Shown piece by piece: positions 44,098-55,530 of a stretch of DNA of 64,000 nt. The notes under the pieces are model-generated. The model was not told the origin of the DNA, ran no database searches, and saw nothing but the letters and a program-made list of their open reading frames with translations. A program made the translations under genes and the position numbers. The stretch's first letter is position 1. Each line of letters begins with the position of its first letter. This DNA comes from Gracilaria domingensis (Eukaryota; Rhodophyta; Florideophyceae; Gracilariales; Gracilariaceae). The stretch covers positions 310,001 through 374,000 of the forward strand of contig VCMS01000029.1 in assembly GCA_022539475.1 (NCBI GenBank), given 5' to 3'.

Positions 44098-44511
44098 ATG
44101 GCTTCCTCCGGTGCTCTTCCTAGCGTCGCGGCCGTACCGCCAGGGCCCCCGGCGAAGCCCGAAGGCAGCGCAGATTCTGACTCAATCGAATTTGTAGCCG
44201 AGTTTCGAGTGGCGCCGGATTCTCCGCGCTGCCCCGTCTGTCCCGTCTCACCGCAGGCCTCTATCGTTTCAACCTTCCACCTCTGTCGTGCGTACCTGGC
44301 CGGTTGGCAGGACGCATCGAGGGCAGTTGAGGAGGTGATGAACCGTCACCGCCCCTCGGGGATCTCCTACGCGGTTATGTCGAGGGTCCTTCGAACCTTG
44401 CGACGCTTCACCACTGCCATTGAACGCCCGTCTCCTCGAATAAAATTATTTTCTCTCTTTTTCCTTTCGTTTCTTTTGCTTCACAAGAAGGTCGCGAGGG
44501 AGGATTTGTAG
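44098..44511 (+). CDS. hypothetical protein
   Basis: 137 codons from ATG 44098. It has an Ala/Pro-rich start, then a middle segment with regularly placed Cys/His (RCPVCPVSPQ ... FHLC) that could bind zinc, then a helical basic part (RPSGISYAVMSRVLRTLRRF). The C-terminal 30 residues are Phe/Leu-rich and look like read-through into non-coding DNA. Not recognised. It could be the start of a longer broken gene whose remains are at 44793-45200. Confidence 0.35.
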   Translation: MASSGALPSVAAVPPGPPAKPEGSADSDSIEFVAEFRVAPDSPRCPVCPVSPQASIVSTFHLCRAYLAGWQDASRAVEEVMNRHRPSGISYAVMSRVLRTLRRFTTAIERPSPRIKLFSLFFLSFLLLHKKVAREDL

Positions 44512-44792
44512 ATGGAAGGACAACACTCACGCACCTGAAACAAATCATTACCATTATCGTTTCTTAATAGTATCTGATTGACACATCGAGAGACATCTCT
44601 GACTCCCATGAGCATATCCATTACGTCTTCGTGCCTTTGTTAGGCGTCCGTGTCGTCAGACGCTCTCGCCCTTCGTATCAGTTCTCTACGAACCTCTCTT
44701 TGCAATTAAAGTTCTGCCGTACCGGAACTCAGTTAAGATCTTAATCCTTCCAGAAGAGCGTTTCCTCTCCTCTGCTCCTCAATCATCTCCTG

Positions 44793-45200
44793 ATGAACGT
44801 GACCTCTGTTTCATTCGCGGCTTCCGATCTTCCTCTCCGAGGTTTGCTAATCCCTTCCTTGGCTAAGCTTGATAACGCACGCACACTAGCTGCATCTTTG
44901 ACACCAGATCAACGAGGGTTCCTTGATCCAGTGCCCGCTGCTCGTGTATGACGGCCACCACCAACATTTCTTGCTCTTGCAGGAGGAACACTTTTCGTGC
45001 CGCTGCTTCCTACACTCGTTGCATTTCCTGCATCCGAGTCCCGGGCTCTTCATTATCGGCTGCTACAGGGTCGTGCCTTTGTCCTGGCTGCCCCACTCGA
45101 ACGTAGTGCACCTGTTTCCTCGACTGCGGCTGAACAACTGTTAACTCGTCCGGGCTGACTACCTGTGTCTGAAGCTGTTCTTTGCAGGGGTATTCTCATA
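44793..45200 (+). pseudogene. unrecognised degenerate ORF
   Basis: One frame from ATG 44793 reads protein-like through a TGA near 44947 and another near 45156 (LAASLTPDQRGFLDPVPAAR; ALHYRLLQGRAFVLAAPLE). Composition is Ala/Leu/Pro-rich and GC-skewed at third positions, unlike the spacer. No family is recognised. Confidence 0.35.
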
Positions 45201-45286
45201 AATTTGTTCACAAAAGAAACACACATTAAAAGAAGTACTTGTTAGAAAAGAGTACCCAAAGATGTTTACAGTTGACTTAGATTTTC

Positions 45287-45601
45287 ATGACAAAGAACAA
45301 CATCGCAGAAGACGACTGCGAAGGCCACAAAACATATCGAATGTGTTCCGAGGCTAACGAAAATTTTGATTTTCCTGCGTATTTTGCGAAGGTCACTTTC
45401 GATTTCGTTTTGCTTCGTTCAGAGTGTCTAGTTGGAAAGGAAATTTTCTCCCAATCTCGTGGTATGACGGTAGTTGAACTCGGAGAATACCGCGAATTAA
45501 CCATTTCGTCAGTGCGTTTGACTCTCTTCTTATTGTATTGTTTCCAATATGATGTAGAGCAAAACGCCCTTTGTAGGAATGCACCGAGGTGTTTTTCATA
45601 G
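45287..45601 (+). CDS. short hypothetical ORF
   Basis: 104 codons with normal-looking composition (FAKVTFDFVLLRSECLVGKE). No motif recognised and no homologue within the window. It may be chance. Confidence 0.2.
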   Translation: MTKNNIAEDDCEGHKTYRMCSEANENFDFPAYFAKVTFDFVLLRSECLVGKEIFSQSRGMTVVELGEYRELTISSVRLTLFLLYCFQYDVEQNALCRNAPRCFS

Positions 45602-46449
45602 TCTGTTGATCCGTTACCGGCTTCGACACCTCATGTTATGAGAGGCTAATGCAGTAGTGGCCCTATTTCGGGGTATGACTAGGAAGAGTATTTTTTCTGC
45701 ACACGTGTGCTGAGTTGGCCCGATGCCGGGTGCGCCGTGGCAAGCCTTCCACGGTTTCACACGTGTATGATGTTGGCCGGCAGCGCCGGATAGTTAGATA
45801 TTGCTAGTTGATATTTTCAAGTGCCCTATATAGGTGGCGGCACTGGCCGCCACTGTACGGGAAGTAAACCTCAAGGAGGCTTCTGGCTCTGACTTTCTTG
45901 CCGCTTGTGAACGATCTTCGTCTCTAATCGGGCAAGCCGCCGCAATTCCGCGCTAGTCATCCGACCTCTACCACTGAGAAGTTCTAGACCGTCGTTACGG
46001 CATCTTTTGTTGTTTCTTTGTTATTATTTCCGTCATACGGCTCTCGTTTCTCTGCACTATTCTACAGGTTTTTGAAGACTAGTCTCGGGACTTATTCCCG
46101 TTTATCACGAGTCAGTGCTCCGCAGTGCGGCTAGTTTGCTGATCCCCTGTTGCTCCCTACCGTTAGGCTGGATATCTCCACTCGCTGTGGCTCGCCGGAA
46201 CAACCGGATACCTACGCCGATTCTTCCCCTTCACCTCTGACTGCACGCTCAGATCGGGGCCACCCGGACTTACACCCGGCATCGCGCTGGCCCTATCAGA
46301 GGGTTCTACTGCTGCATCTACCCCTATAGAGAGCAGGTTTCGAACACCCTGTCGGTGCGCTTTCCGCGACGCGGCTCTTGTTTGCCCACTCGTAGGATTG
46401 CACCACATATGATACTTCAAGGGGTTGACACTTCGCGGTCTGGTCACAA
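45602..46449. other. no recognisable gene, LTR-like composition
   Basis: Contains a direct cacacgtgt motif at about 45700 and 45760 and a ccctatatagg promoter-like sequence near 45825. The pattern would fit a solo LTR, but no second copy is seen. Confidence 0.25.
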
Positions 46450-46788
46450 GTGTTCAGCTTGTCGCAGGCAATACCAAAAAAAGTCCACTACGAAAACCAA
46501 ATTATGCGTACCCACAGAGCAGTAATTCTAAACTACAATGAAAACGGTGATATTGAAAGCTGCAAGGAATTTCGACGCCAAACGTTTCTCCGTTCTCCTT
46601 CGTATTCTGTAAAAATGGAGGAAGAAAATTCTGCAATACTTCCTGAAGGCGAAACCATTTCTTCATGCAGGCCGTATATTGATCTTCACTACAAGAACTC
46701 CGAAATTGAATTCTGTGAAATTAGTTCCACAGAAGAAGACAAAAATTTTAACCTTCCAACCAAGAAAAGCACCAGAAAGTCACGGTGA
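46450..46788 (+). CDS. short hypothetical ORF
   Basis: 112 codons rich in Glu/Ser/Lys, ending in a basic LPTKKSTRKSR. Starts just after a run of LTR-like sequence. Not recognised. Confidence 0.25.
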   Translation: MFSLSQAIPKKVHYENQIMRTHRAVILNYNENGDIESCKEFRRQTFLRSPSYSVKMEEENSAILPEGETISSCRPYIDLHYKNSEIEFCEISSTEEDKNFNLPTKKSTRKSR

Positions 46789-47647
46789 TGGAGCAGTCCA
46801 GGTATGGGTCTTCTTCGAATCACTCGGAGACACATCAGTTCCCCTCTTTCCAAGCATAAATCACCCACATCTTCCATTTGAAAATCTGAGAGATGTACAA
46901 GATGCACAATTAGGTACTGCTCTCAAAATAAGTTGACATTGACACAATCGGGGAACCTGTAGAATCTCCTACTATCAAATGAACTGTTCTATCCCACTTT
47001 TTTCCGACATCTCACCACCGAATTTGGGACCTCTGACGCTTTCGCCTCCTACTCACTGAAGGCATGGAAGCATAAAGTGTGCTCAGAAGAATGGCTGACG
47101 GCCACTCAAAACACCTAGACTGGTCCAAATTCCTCCGGTGTGCTTGGTAAGGTCGTGGGGCTCATGTTTCAGGTATTGTACGAAAAGAAGGCTGTTCATT
47201 CAATTTTCTCATATCAGGAGAGTCAGAAGGAAGAGAAAAAAGTGTATTCAGCACTATAGAATGTACAGCAAAACCCTGCGATGAACGCTATGGGGAATCT
47301 TTACTTGGATGTCAGAGCCCTACTCCCTATGAAGGATAGACTCAGCAGAAGAGCCATCTGTCCGTACTCAAGTCGAGTGACAAGCCGGGTGTAAGACCGG
47401 AGACGGTGCCTGGATATACCTACAGAGGTGTAAACAGAGAAGGAACGAATGACTAAAAGTTGTGAGGAAACCCAGAGAAAGGGGGAAATGAAAGGGGAAA
47501 GGACCAGAGATCCATCCAGGGAAACCAACCCGGAGCGGAGCAAGGTCCGTGCCAACAGGCTGGAACAGGGCGGGAAGCGGAGCGACACACCACAGTGGTG
47601 TTGGAATGAACCAAATACTGGGGCGAAAAAGATAGCTGAACCAGGGG
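46789..47647. other. no recognisable gene
   Basis: Short frames only. tacctacagaggtg at about 47419 recurs at about 52661, inside the interior of the following inverted-repeat block. Confidence 0.3.
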
Positions 47648-48364
47648 AGAACGCGAGGATGTGGATGGCACGGATCAAGAACGGCGCTCCGTCGTACCTT
47701 TCTCCGCCGTCGCACTTGCTACGAAGTAGAGGGCGGGGAAGAGAATGAGGTACGCTTCATGTCCGCCTAATGGACGCCTCCATAAAGCGGACATCATCCG
47801 TATCTCACGGATGTATTCCGTGCAGTCTTTTCGTACGTGCTTCCATATCCTTCTACGTATCTTTGTTCTAAACTAACCAATCCTTACCAAGTCTCTTCGC
47901 GCTCTGCGACATGTAAACGGCAGGAAATACGCTGTGGGTTACTTGATATTGACTAACTTATGGATACTTTCTGCTTACGTATACACGTAAATGACTTTTG
48001 ATGCGGACGTTGCTCACGAGTTGCAGGTGCAGGTTTTTTAGGGGGAACTGCGGTATGTTTGCTGCATGGGCATTCTTGATGTCGTTGCTTGTGAGTTCTC
48101 GCTTCGAGACCATTCGCGTTTTACGATGAATGGATTGCTGGTAAGATCCTTTTCCTTCTTCTTCTTCCTTTTTGCGAGTTACTAGGTCCCTCGACTTTTC
48201 TAGCGCAACGTTTCTGCTTCGGTTTATCAATGGTACGTTCTATCGCATTTCAAATGTATCCAATGGAGCATTGACTAACTTATGGATACTTTCTGCTTGC
48301 ACATACAGGTAAATGACTTTTGATGCGGACGTAGCTCACGAGTTGCAGGTGCAGGTTCCTTAAG

Positions 48365-48440
48365 TAGGGAACCATGCATCTGGGCATGGTTCCCTACATG
48401 AGAAACGGAGAGGATGAGGCACTTCGCGCCTCATCCTCTC
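48365..48440. repeat. two perfect hairpins in tandem (left arm)
   Basis: Hairpin 1: tagggaaccatgc (48365-48377) and gcatggttcccta (48384-48396), six-base loop. Hairpin 2: gagaggatgaggc (48408-48420) and gcctcatcctctc (48428-48440), seven-base loop. Both recur in the right arm at 54311-54386. Confidence 0.75.
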
Positions 48441-48640
48441 GGAGTGCGTATGTGTTCTACCGATACCGCAATTTGGTGCAGGTGCCCTCTGCGGCATCTG
48501 CCACAGATTGCGCCTACACCCGCTTCATCATGGGGAAATAGTACATGTAATATAGCGAGGTAGTGGTTAACAAAAGCGGTAGACAGAAGAATAGATACAA
48601 ATAAAACGGTATGATTTCATAATGGGCATCATCTGTACTA

Positions 48641-48940
48641 GCACGAGTATTCCATGCGTTGCAGGGTATCATTCCACAGAAGGTATCGTGTACTGTGCAC
48701 CTTAATGGAAACTGAACCTAGACTTCGCGAAATACCGTTCAGGTAGCCCTCGACTAAAGACCTAGCACGAGCGGAAAACCCACCAGTATTTACTGCACAG
48801 CAATTCTGCACGACCCAAGCAATTATCTCCAAATTTTGAAATAATTGATCTCGATATTTTTTCAAAAACTTTACTGGACGACCCTTGCCACTTTCTGGAC
48901 GACCCTCGCCAAAAACTATCATCTGCAAGAGACAGACGAC
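48641..48940 (-). CDS. unrecognised ORF carried by both arms (left copy)
   Basis: Reads LLQMIVFGEGRPESGKGRPV, FLKKYRDQLFQNLEIIAWVV, then GYLNGISRSLGSVSIKVH and NDTLQRMEYSC to the stop at 48638. The same reading, with about ten differences, occurs at 53821-54113 in the right arm. Both stay open over about 97 codons. Upstream frames differ because the arm ends there, so the N-terminus is not shared. No family is recognised; it may be the last exon or tail of a transposon protein, or chance conservation of a recent duplicate. Confidence 0.3.
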
Positions 48941-51069
48941 GGGCAGGCCTTGGCTCGAATGAGACGTCCCCAACAATCCATACTTCTCTGGTACAAGCGA
49001 CGGGCATAAAAGTTCTCGGAGTGGCCAGGCAGGAGAGCACGACCCCTCAATTGGCCGGCCTCTCTCACTGCATACGAGTCTGCTTTGAGCACTCGACTGT
49101 ACATATGTGCGTATGTCCACACACCATGAGCACAGCTTACCCCAGATTGGTGATGACCGCACTGACGTATGGATGCTGGCCGTACGTCGAGTGCAGAATG
49201 GCAGGCTTCTCGTCCATGTAAACGAGCAGGAGGCAAGAAGAAATCGATTAGAGGGGAAATCAGGAAGAAGGGAGTAGCGGAGAAGGGTGGGGAAAGGAAC
49301 GGAGCCGACCGTGTGTACGAAGGGAGAAGAGAGCGTGAAAGCGCAATGAGGAAACGGTAGCAAACCGAAAAATCAATTCGTTCTGAAACGGAACAAAAGC
49401 GCCAATGCTCGCCATAGCGCGCCCGCTGAGCGGCAACACGCCATTGGACCTTTCCAGTACTGCCACGCGTCACATAGCGCAAATGTGTGGCAGACGCGGC
49501 CTGCGTCTTTTGTAGCCTTTGATACAGCGCGATTCTGAAAGGTACTCTCATCGATGATCCATGGGTGCAACAGCGTCTCTAGGTCAAGAACGGAAAGCAT
49601 TTTACATTGCTCACTTGAACGAGTCGTCAAATTGACTGGCCGAAGCAGTTCCAGCAGATGGTCGATATAGTTCGGTACAGAGTCCGGTTGTTGAGCTACC
49701 TATGATAGCGGATTGGGAGGAGCTGTGTCGCGTTCGCTAGCGTGAATTGTGAGCATCTGATTAGAGAGATTTTCAAAATCGTACTCGCCGGCGGGCAAGT
49801 AAAGACAAACAGTTTAACCGTGTGCGCTTGTAGAATAACTCTCACAACTGCTGTGATGAGAGGCTAGTAATAATTGACCACCAGCTGGATCTCTTGCAAC
49901 TGCGAATGAAACGCAAAACGATCCACGTTTCGCTGCTAGTTAGATCCATGCGAAACGGTATAACCAAGGCATATTGAATTCATAGTCGCAATGGGAATAA
50001 TGAGCATACTGGACGCAAGTCGACGAGTGCGACTCTCTCCTTGAGACAAATGCACCATGGACAGGAGATCTGCACAATCAAATGGCGAAAGTGACGCAGG
50101 AAAATTGTAACGAAACCCATATTGAAGATCAGAAAGGAACCATTCGGCCATTCATCGATGCTGAGCAGCCAGCGACAAACCAAAATCCAACAAACAACTC
50201 TACGAATGAGTGAAACCATCAGCGTCTGCATTATCACGTCTACCATCCTCGACGAAAGTAGCAGGCAGAGCGATATGCTCACAGGTGGAAACATGCGGCG
50301 CAAAACTCATGAGCACCAACGAGAAAAGCAGACTGGCACACCCTTCATTGGGCCGCAGAGCTGAAAGCGTTTATGCGCTATAAAAACGTCATGACGCATG
50401 ACACGAGAGAAGGCAGTACCGTTGTATTGGATCCGTAGGATCCACTACAATCAATGTTCTCGTTGGGCGAGCGCCGCTGCCATCATGGCGGCGCGTGTTA
50501 ACCACGTCGCGCTCGACGTATAGGCCCAATCACGACTTCGCTCATGACGACTATCTAATGCTCTACTTTTCCTCCTCCTGCTGAAGTTGTGGGAGCTCTT
50601 GCGGAGCTCGATTCGTTTCGCGGTCGTCTCCTATTCGACCCATGCTCAAGGTTTCTGCGCCGCTGTTGCTCACGCCCGACATGTACCTCTGTGTTCTCTT
50701 TTTGCTACTTGAGTGCATTAGAACACGATTATCGGACGTGTGGATAGGGCTATGTGCAAGCAACTAATATCAGCTTTTTGTATACTACGCTTTCATGTAC
50801 GAGGACTTTTTTTGCATTCAATACAGAACCGTTGACGTACGCCCAGATTGCTAGTATATGTTCACGAAATGAAAGTATCAGACGTATTATTTGTCATCAT
50901 GTGAGGAAATCATGTGATGTCCACCTGTGCCACCATATTTGCGTTGGCTACTTTTCTGCACATACCCTAGAATAGTCATCATTACTACGACTACCTAGTA
51001 CAAAATTCACCTTATGGAACCGCGCGCATGTATCTTGCCACCCCCATACCACTTCAGGTTGCATCCTAA
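48941..51069. other. interior of inverted-repeat block, left part: no recognised gene
   Basis: Minus-strand stretches look protein-like in places (ILHSTYGQHPYVSAVITNLG near 49200-49140; LHPWIIDESTFQNRAVSKAT near 49570-49510) but are broken by stops and frameshifts, and I do not recognise the family. A 66-codon minus-strand frame at 50563-50763 is also unassigned. Confidence 0.3.
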
Positions 51070-51891
51070 TTACAACAGTCTACCGCCACCATCCTCTTCT
51101 ATCTCCGTATTAGCGAAAGACAACATCCCAACCCCTTTCGACACATCATAGGCTCGTTCTTCTTCCTTTTCTTCTTCCTCCACATCCCTCCAGTTCCACT
51201 TCTCCGGATATCCCACAACGCTGCTTCTCTTCCACACCGGATTCGGAACACACCTGAACCCAAGCCTAGTCTTCTTCTTCTTCTCCATCTTCTCCTTCTA
51301 CTCCTTTACCACCTTCTGCCTCAATTCATCCTACTCCATCTCTAGCTTCCTGGCCACGATTGGCCACTTCTCCCCGTACTTTCTCTTTCGGCCCCTCTTC
51401 CTTCCTTCATTACCCGCCACAATTTCATTCTCACCCAAATTCTCCCTAACCGGCGCAAAGTCCCTCGGGTCCTCATCTGCATCCAAACTAGCCCCATCGA
51501 CCCCGACCCCGACCCCGACGCCGTTCATAATCATCAGCGCGGGAGTCACCGGAGTACCTTGGACTTCACTTACATCCTTCCGCTCTTTGCGTACTTCCTT
51601 CAGCTCCAGCTCCTGCACTCGACCCATCAACTTCTTTTGCCCATCTTTAAGTCCCTTCGCCTCCCTAGCAAAAACTCCTCTGACTTTTTTCGTCAGTCGA
51701 CGCACGTCCTCCCCAATGCCGATCCCCATCGCCCCTGCGGACCCCAATATCGCCATCGAACACCAGTCCAGCTCATTCTTGTCCTCTTCTTCATCTTCCT
51801 TCGCAAAAATCCTCTTAATCTTCTTATGCGACATCTCCCCATCTCTGGGATCCCACGGCCACTTCACGTTTGAATGAGACTTGCCGCTCAT
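51070..51891 (-). pseudogene. coiled-coil, basic hypothetical protein (broken by two TAG)
   Basis: One frame from ATG 51891 to the TAA at about 51070, interrupted only by TAG at 51333-51331 and another TAG about 11 codons on. Segments: SHKKIKRIFAKEDEEEDKNE, a coiled coil with RVQELELKEVRKERKDV, GTPVTPALM, a (GV)n run (VGVGVGVDG), a basic GRKRGRKRKYG nuclear-localisation-like stretch, then after the stops GFRCVPNPVWKRSSVVGYPE and EEEEKEEERAYDVS. It has the same order of features as the gene at 5577 (coiled coil, then G-[ST]-PVTP, then basic tail). Function unknown; possibly a nuclear or transposon-borne protein. It lies inside the inverted-repeat block. Confidence 0.5.
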
Positions 51892-53584
51892 TATCAGACT
51901 TCAATGAGCAGAAACGTATCGGTAGGAAAAAGAGAAAGGAAACGCAAAGGGAGGGAACCGAAGGGAACGAGAACGGAGAGGAACGGAAACGGAAGGGATC
52001 CGAATCGGGTGAAGACGAAATTCTATTCGTGCGTAGACGCTCCGTGAACACCCCAAGGCGCAAAAACTCCGTCCTACAAATGAGAGCTTTCAACATCGCA
52101 GCCCAGCACCAGGGCATACCCCTGTGAAGCATTGTGTTTCAAAAACAATTTCATCATGAACTACAAGTTGTAGATTCAACTTGTATGAAATTGTTGCCGT
52201 GCCGTGTGGTGGAGAATATAGGGAGAGTCGAATCGGCGCCATACACGTGATTGTTTACAAACATCACGATATGATATGGGTACGTCGAGGAGGGAAGGAA
52301 GTGTGAAAAACTGAAAACATTCCTAAATTTTTGAGCCCATACTTTGCGGCCGGCGTGAAGTCTACACCAGACGTGGATATTATTGCACTGGAGAAGTCAG
52401 GAAAATGCAATGGCAAGGGCCTGACCAGTGCGATGCGATCTCTGGTCATGGCACTTCTCGGCGACACATTATCTTCCAGATCATGCCAGTTCCCTACAGA
52501 TACGTGAAACACGTAACGGTTTAGACTCAGTAGGGCAAACTCGGAGGAGTGAAACCCACCAGACTGTCAGAAAGTCCGCTCTCGTGAGAGATGGCAGACC
52601 AGTGACAGAGCCCTCTGTACCACCGTAGCTCTGTTGTAAGGCCGAAGTGGCAACTGGCTATACCTACAGAGGTGCTAGGCCACGTCGTGAGGAAACGATG
52701 AGAAACTCCAGGGATGGGGTGGTATCGGCAACGATGAAACACAACCAACGACAGGTGTAGTCCCGAGAGGGAAAGCAACAGAAAACAACAACCAAAAAAC
52801 ACCCACACGCGACGGGTAGGGCCTCCTCGGCACTGTGCCCGGAGCGGGGCGAGATCCTCCAACGGTAATGCACGGGTTTCCGTAAACACGGCAAAACTCT
52901 ATACAGAGTTGGATCACTTCGTAATCTAGTCCTATACCTCCTCGGTACGACCCTCAGGTCCTGACATCAACGAAAGATGTTCCTCAAAGGTACCGAGAGG
53001 GCAGGACCACCGTAACCAGACGTGGCTATAGTCGCGAGAGTGAAAACCCACGTAGGCGGTTGGCGCCAGAGCCTCACTCGTGTAGAGTCCACTCAGGAGA
53101 GCGCTACTCGACAAAGAGTTGACTTAGAAGTGCTCGGGTTGACTTTACAAAGGTGCTCGCGACGACGAGGTCGAGCTCACCTAAGTAGGTCTAAACGAAC
53201 TATGTACATGTGGTGTACACCCGCAGGGGTCTGTATACTTGGCTAGCCCAGTGTCAGGCACCTCAGGTGCACTCTCTATTGTCCCGTAATATGCACACAC
53301 ACGATGGTGTCTTACACGCGTCCACCTAGCGGTATTGGCCAGCAATGGCAATCCTGATTACAGGTAACTGTGGGAAAGCCATTCCAAAAGTAATCGCCAA
53401 AATTGGGTCCAACTCGTAACTCTTCGAGTGCATCCCCTATACTCATCCCCTGAGTATATGAGTCGCATCATCCTGATAACCACGCAAATTGCGTTGGTCT
53501 ACATCTCCCCCTCCTTAGAGCCGAGAACGACTTCGAGGCCGAAGATTTGTGCGAAACGCAAGTACGTAAATACGTCACAGTCAT
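51892..53584. other. interior of inverted-repeat block, right part: no recognised gene, LTR-like at the end
   Basis: Mostly without recognisable coding. 52600-53240 repeats short motifs (agtc[cg]cgagag[gt]gaaa at about 52762 and 53028). 53280-53520 ends in pyrimidine-rich ctccccctccttag and looks like the end of an LTR or leader before the Ser/Pro-rich ORF at 53585. Confidence 0.3.
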
Positions 53585-53811
53585 GAGCGGTACCAACTCC
53601 TCGGTTTCTATACCTCGCAAGCCCGATACACACTCAAGCGAACAGAGTATTCCAGTATCCGAACTCGATCACAGTACATCATCTCTCATTCCGATGAACC
53701 CGAATCCGTTTCCTCATCACCCGACGGGTCAGGCGAGCGCGTCGAACTACCCTCAGCCGGGTTCTGTGACGGCTCCACTGCCTCAGTCTCAACCGATGGT
53801 CCCGGTGAACC
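53585..53811 (+). pseudogene. N-terminus of a Gag-like/low-complexity protein, cut by the right arm
   Basis: ATG at 53585, then Ser/Pro/Asn/Gln-rich sequence (SVSIPRKPDTHSSEQSIPV; MNPNPFPHHPTGQASASNY) like the unstructured N-termini of copia Gag. At 53812 the sequence changes to the inverted-repeat arm, so the rest is lost. The type is a guess from composition and the LTR-like sequence before it. Confidence 0.35.
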
Positions 53812-53820
53812 TCGTCTGTC

Positions 53821-54113
53821 TCTTGCAGATGCTAGTTTTTGGCGAGGGTCGTCCAGAAAGTGGCAAGGGTCGTCCAGTAAATTTTTTGAAAAAATATCGA
53901 GATCAATTATTTCAAAATTTGAAGATAATTGCTTGGGTCGTCCAGAATCGCTGTGCAGTAAATACTGGTGGGTTTTCCACTCGTGCTAGTTCTTTAGTCG
54001 AGGGCTACCTGAACGGTATTTCGCGAAGTCTAGGTTCAGTTTCCATTAAGGTGCACATTACACGATACCTTCTGCGGAATGATACCCTGCAACGCATGGA
54101 ATACTGCTGCTAG
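53821..54113 (+). CDS. unrecognised ORF carried by both arms (right copy)
   Basis: Partner of the reading at 48641-48940. It reads LLQMLVFGEGRPESGKGRPV, FLKKYRDQLFQNLKIIAWVV, GYLNGISRSLGSVSIKVH and NDTLQRMEYCC to the TAG at 54111-54113. In this copy it is fused in frame behind the Ser/Pro-rich fragment of 53585. Confidence 0.3.
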
Positions 54114-54164
54114 TACAGATGATGTCTATTATGAAATCATACTGTTTTATTCGTATCTATTCTT

Positions 54165-54377
54165 CTATCGACCGCTTTTGCTAACCACTACTTCGCTATA
54201 TTGCATATACCATTTCCCCATGATGAAGCGGGTGTAGGCGCAATCTGCGGTAGATGCCGCAGAGGGCACCTGCACCAAATTGCAGTATCGGTAGAACACA
54301 TACGCACTCCGAGAGGATGAGGCGCGAAGCGCCTCATCCTCTCCGTTCCTCATGTAGGGAACCATACCCACATGCAT
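54165..54377 (-). CDS. short ORF over the paired hairpins (right arm)
   Basis: 70 codons (MVPYMRNGEDEALRASSSRS; VFYRYCNLVQVPSAAST; YTRFIMGKWYMQYS). The left-arm counterpart on the plus strand, from about 48372, reads the same but stops at IMGK. It is open over both hairpins. Probably incidental, because arm identity is high anyway. Confidence 0.25.
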   Translation of the reverse strand: MHVGMVPYMRNGEDEALRASSSRSAYVFYRYCNLVQVPSAASTADCAYTRFIMGKWYMQYSEVVVSKSGR

Positions 54378-54386
54378 GGTTCCCTA
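54311..54386. repeat. two hairpins in tandem (right arm)
   Basis: gagaggatgaggcgc (54311-54325) with gcgcctcatcctctc (54329-54343), three-base loop; then tagggaaccat and atggttcccta (about 54355-54386). They are the reverse-complement equivalents of 48365-48440. Confidence 0.7.
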
Positions 54387-54399
54387 CTTGAGGAACCTG

Positions 54400-55256
54400 C
54401 ACCTGTAACTCGTGAGCTACGTACGCATCAAAAGTCATTTACCTGTATGCGCAAGCAGAAAGTATCCATAAGTTAGTCAATGCTCCGTTGGATAAATTTG
54501 AAATGCGATGGAACGTACCATTGATAAACTAAAACAGAAACGTTGCGCTAGAAAATTCGAGGGACCTAGTAAGCCGCAATAGGAAGAAGAAGAAGGAAAG
54601 GGATCGGTTAGATTACCAGCAATCCATTCATCGTAAAACGCGAAAGGTGTCGAAGCGAGAACTCCCGAGCAACGACACCAAGAATGCCCATGCAGCAAAC
54701 ATACCGCAATTCCCCCTAAAAACGTGCACCTGCAACTCGTGAGCAACGTCCGCATCAAAAGTCATTTACCTGTATACGTAAGCAGAAAGTATCCATAAGT
54801 TAGTCAATGCTCCATTGGATACATTTGAAATGCGATGGAACGTACCATTGATAGTGCAAAACAGAAACGTTGCGCTAGAAAAGTCGACGGACCTAGTAAA
54901 TCGCAAAAGGAAGAAGAAGAAGAAAAGGGATCGGTTAGATTACCAGCAATCCATTCATCGTAAAACGCGAAAGGTGTCGAAGCGAGAACTCACAAGCAAC
55001 GACACCAAGAATGCCCATGCAGTAAACATACCGCAAGATGCGATAAACGAGAATGCAGCCTATGTCCCAACCAAGTACCAGAATCGCCTATCCCGAACAA
55101 TGAGGCAGGTAAACGACCAATTCCATTTCCTCTTTCAAGATCAAGTTAGTCAATGCTCCGTTGGATACATTTGAAATGCGATGGAACGTACCATTGATAA
55201 AGCAAAACAGAAACGATGCGCTAGAGAAGTCGAGGGACCTAGTAACTCGCGAAAGT
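54400..55256. repeat. tandem duplication within the right arm
   Basis: The unit with tccataagttagtcaatgct, ttgaaatgcgatggaacgta and ggttagattaccagcaatcc occurs twice in full (from 54400 and from 54725) and once in part (55143-55256). The left arm has one full and one short partial copy (47950-48360). Unequal expansion after the arms separated is the simplest reading. Confidence 0.65.
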
Positions 55257-55530
55257 AACCCAAAGCTTATTTCCTGCCATGTACATGTCGCAGAGCGCGA
55301 AGAGACGTGGTGAGGATTGGTTAGTTTAGAACAAAGATACGTAGAAGAATATGGAAGCACGTACGAAAAGATTGCACGGAAAGACTGCACGGAATACATC
55401 CGTGAGATACGGATGATGTCCGCTTTATGGAGGCGTCCATTAGGCGGACATGAAGCGTACCTCATTCTCTTCCCCGCACTCTACTTCGTAGCGAGTGCGA
55501 GGGCGGAGAAAGGTACGACGGAGCGCCGCT

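Larger units (their letters stand above)
47648..48940 (+). repeat. left arm of large inverted repeat
   Basis: About 1.3 kb that matches, as its reverse complement and at high identity by eye, 53812-55562. Matches visible at several points: agaacgcgaggatgtgg (outer end) with 55546-55562; gaatgaggtacgcttcatg (47742) with 55450-55468; the two hairpins at 48365-48440; and ctggacgaccctcgcc (inner end) with 53840-53855. Outer homology stops at agaacgcg, inner at gcaagagacagacg. Could be the terminal inverted repeat of a large DNA transposon, or two separate insertions of one repeat in opposite directions. Confidence 0.7.

Noticed and set aside
47301..47748. Overlapping 70-125-codon frames on both strands near the left arm
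   Set aside because: No recognisable protein; frames on both strands are mutually antisense and end at the repeat boundary.
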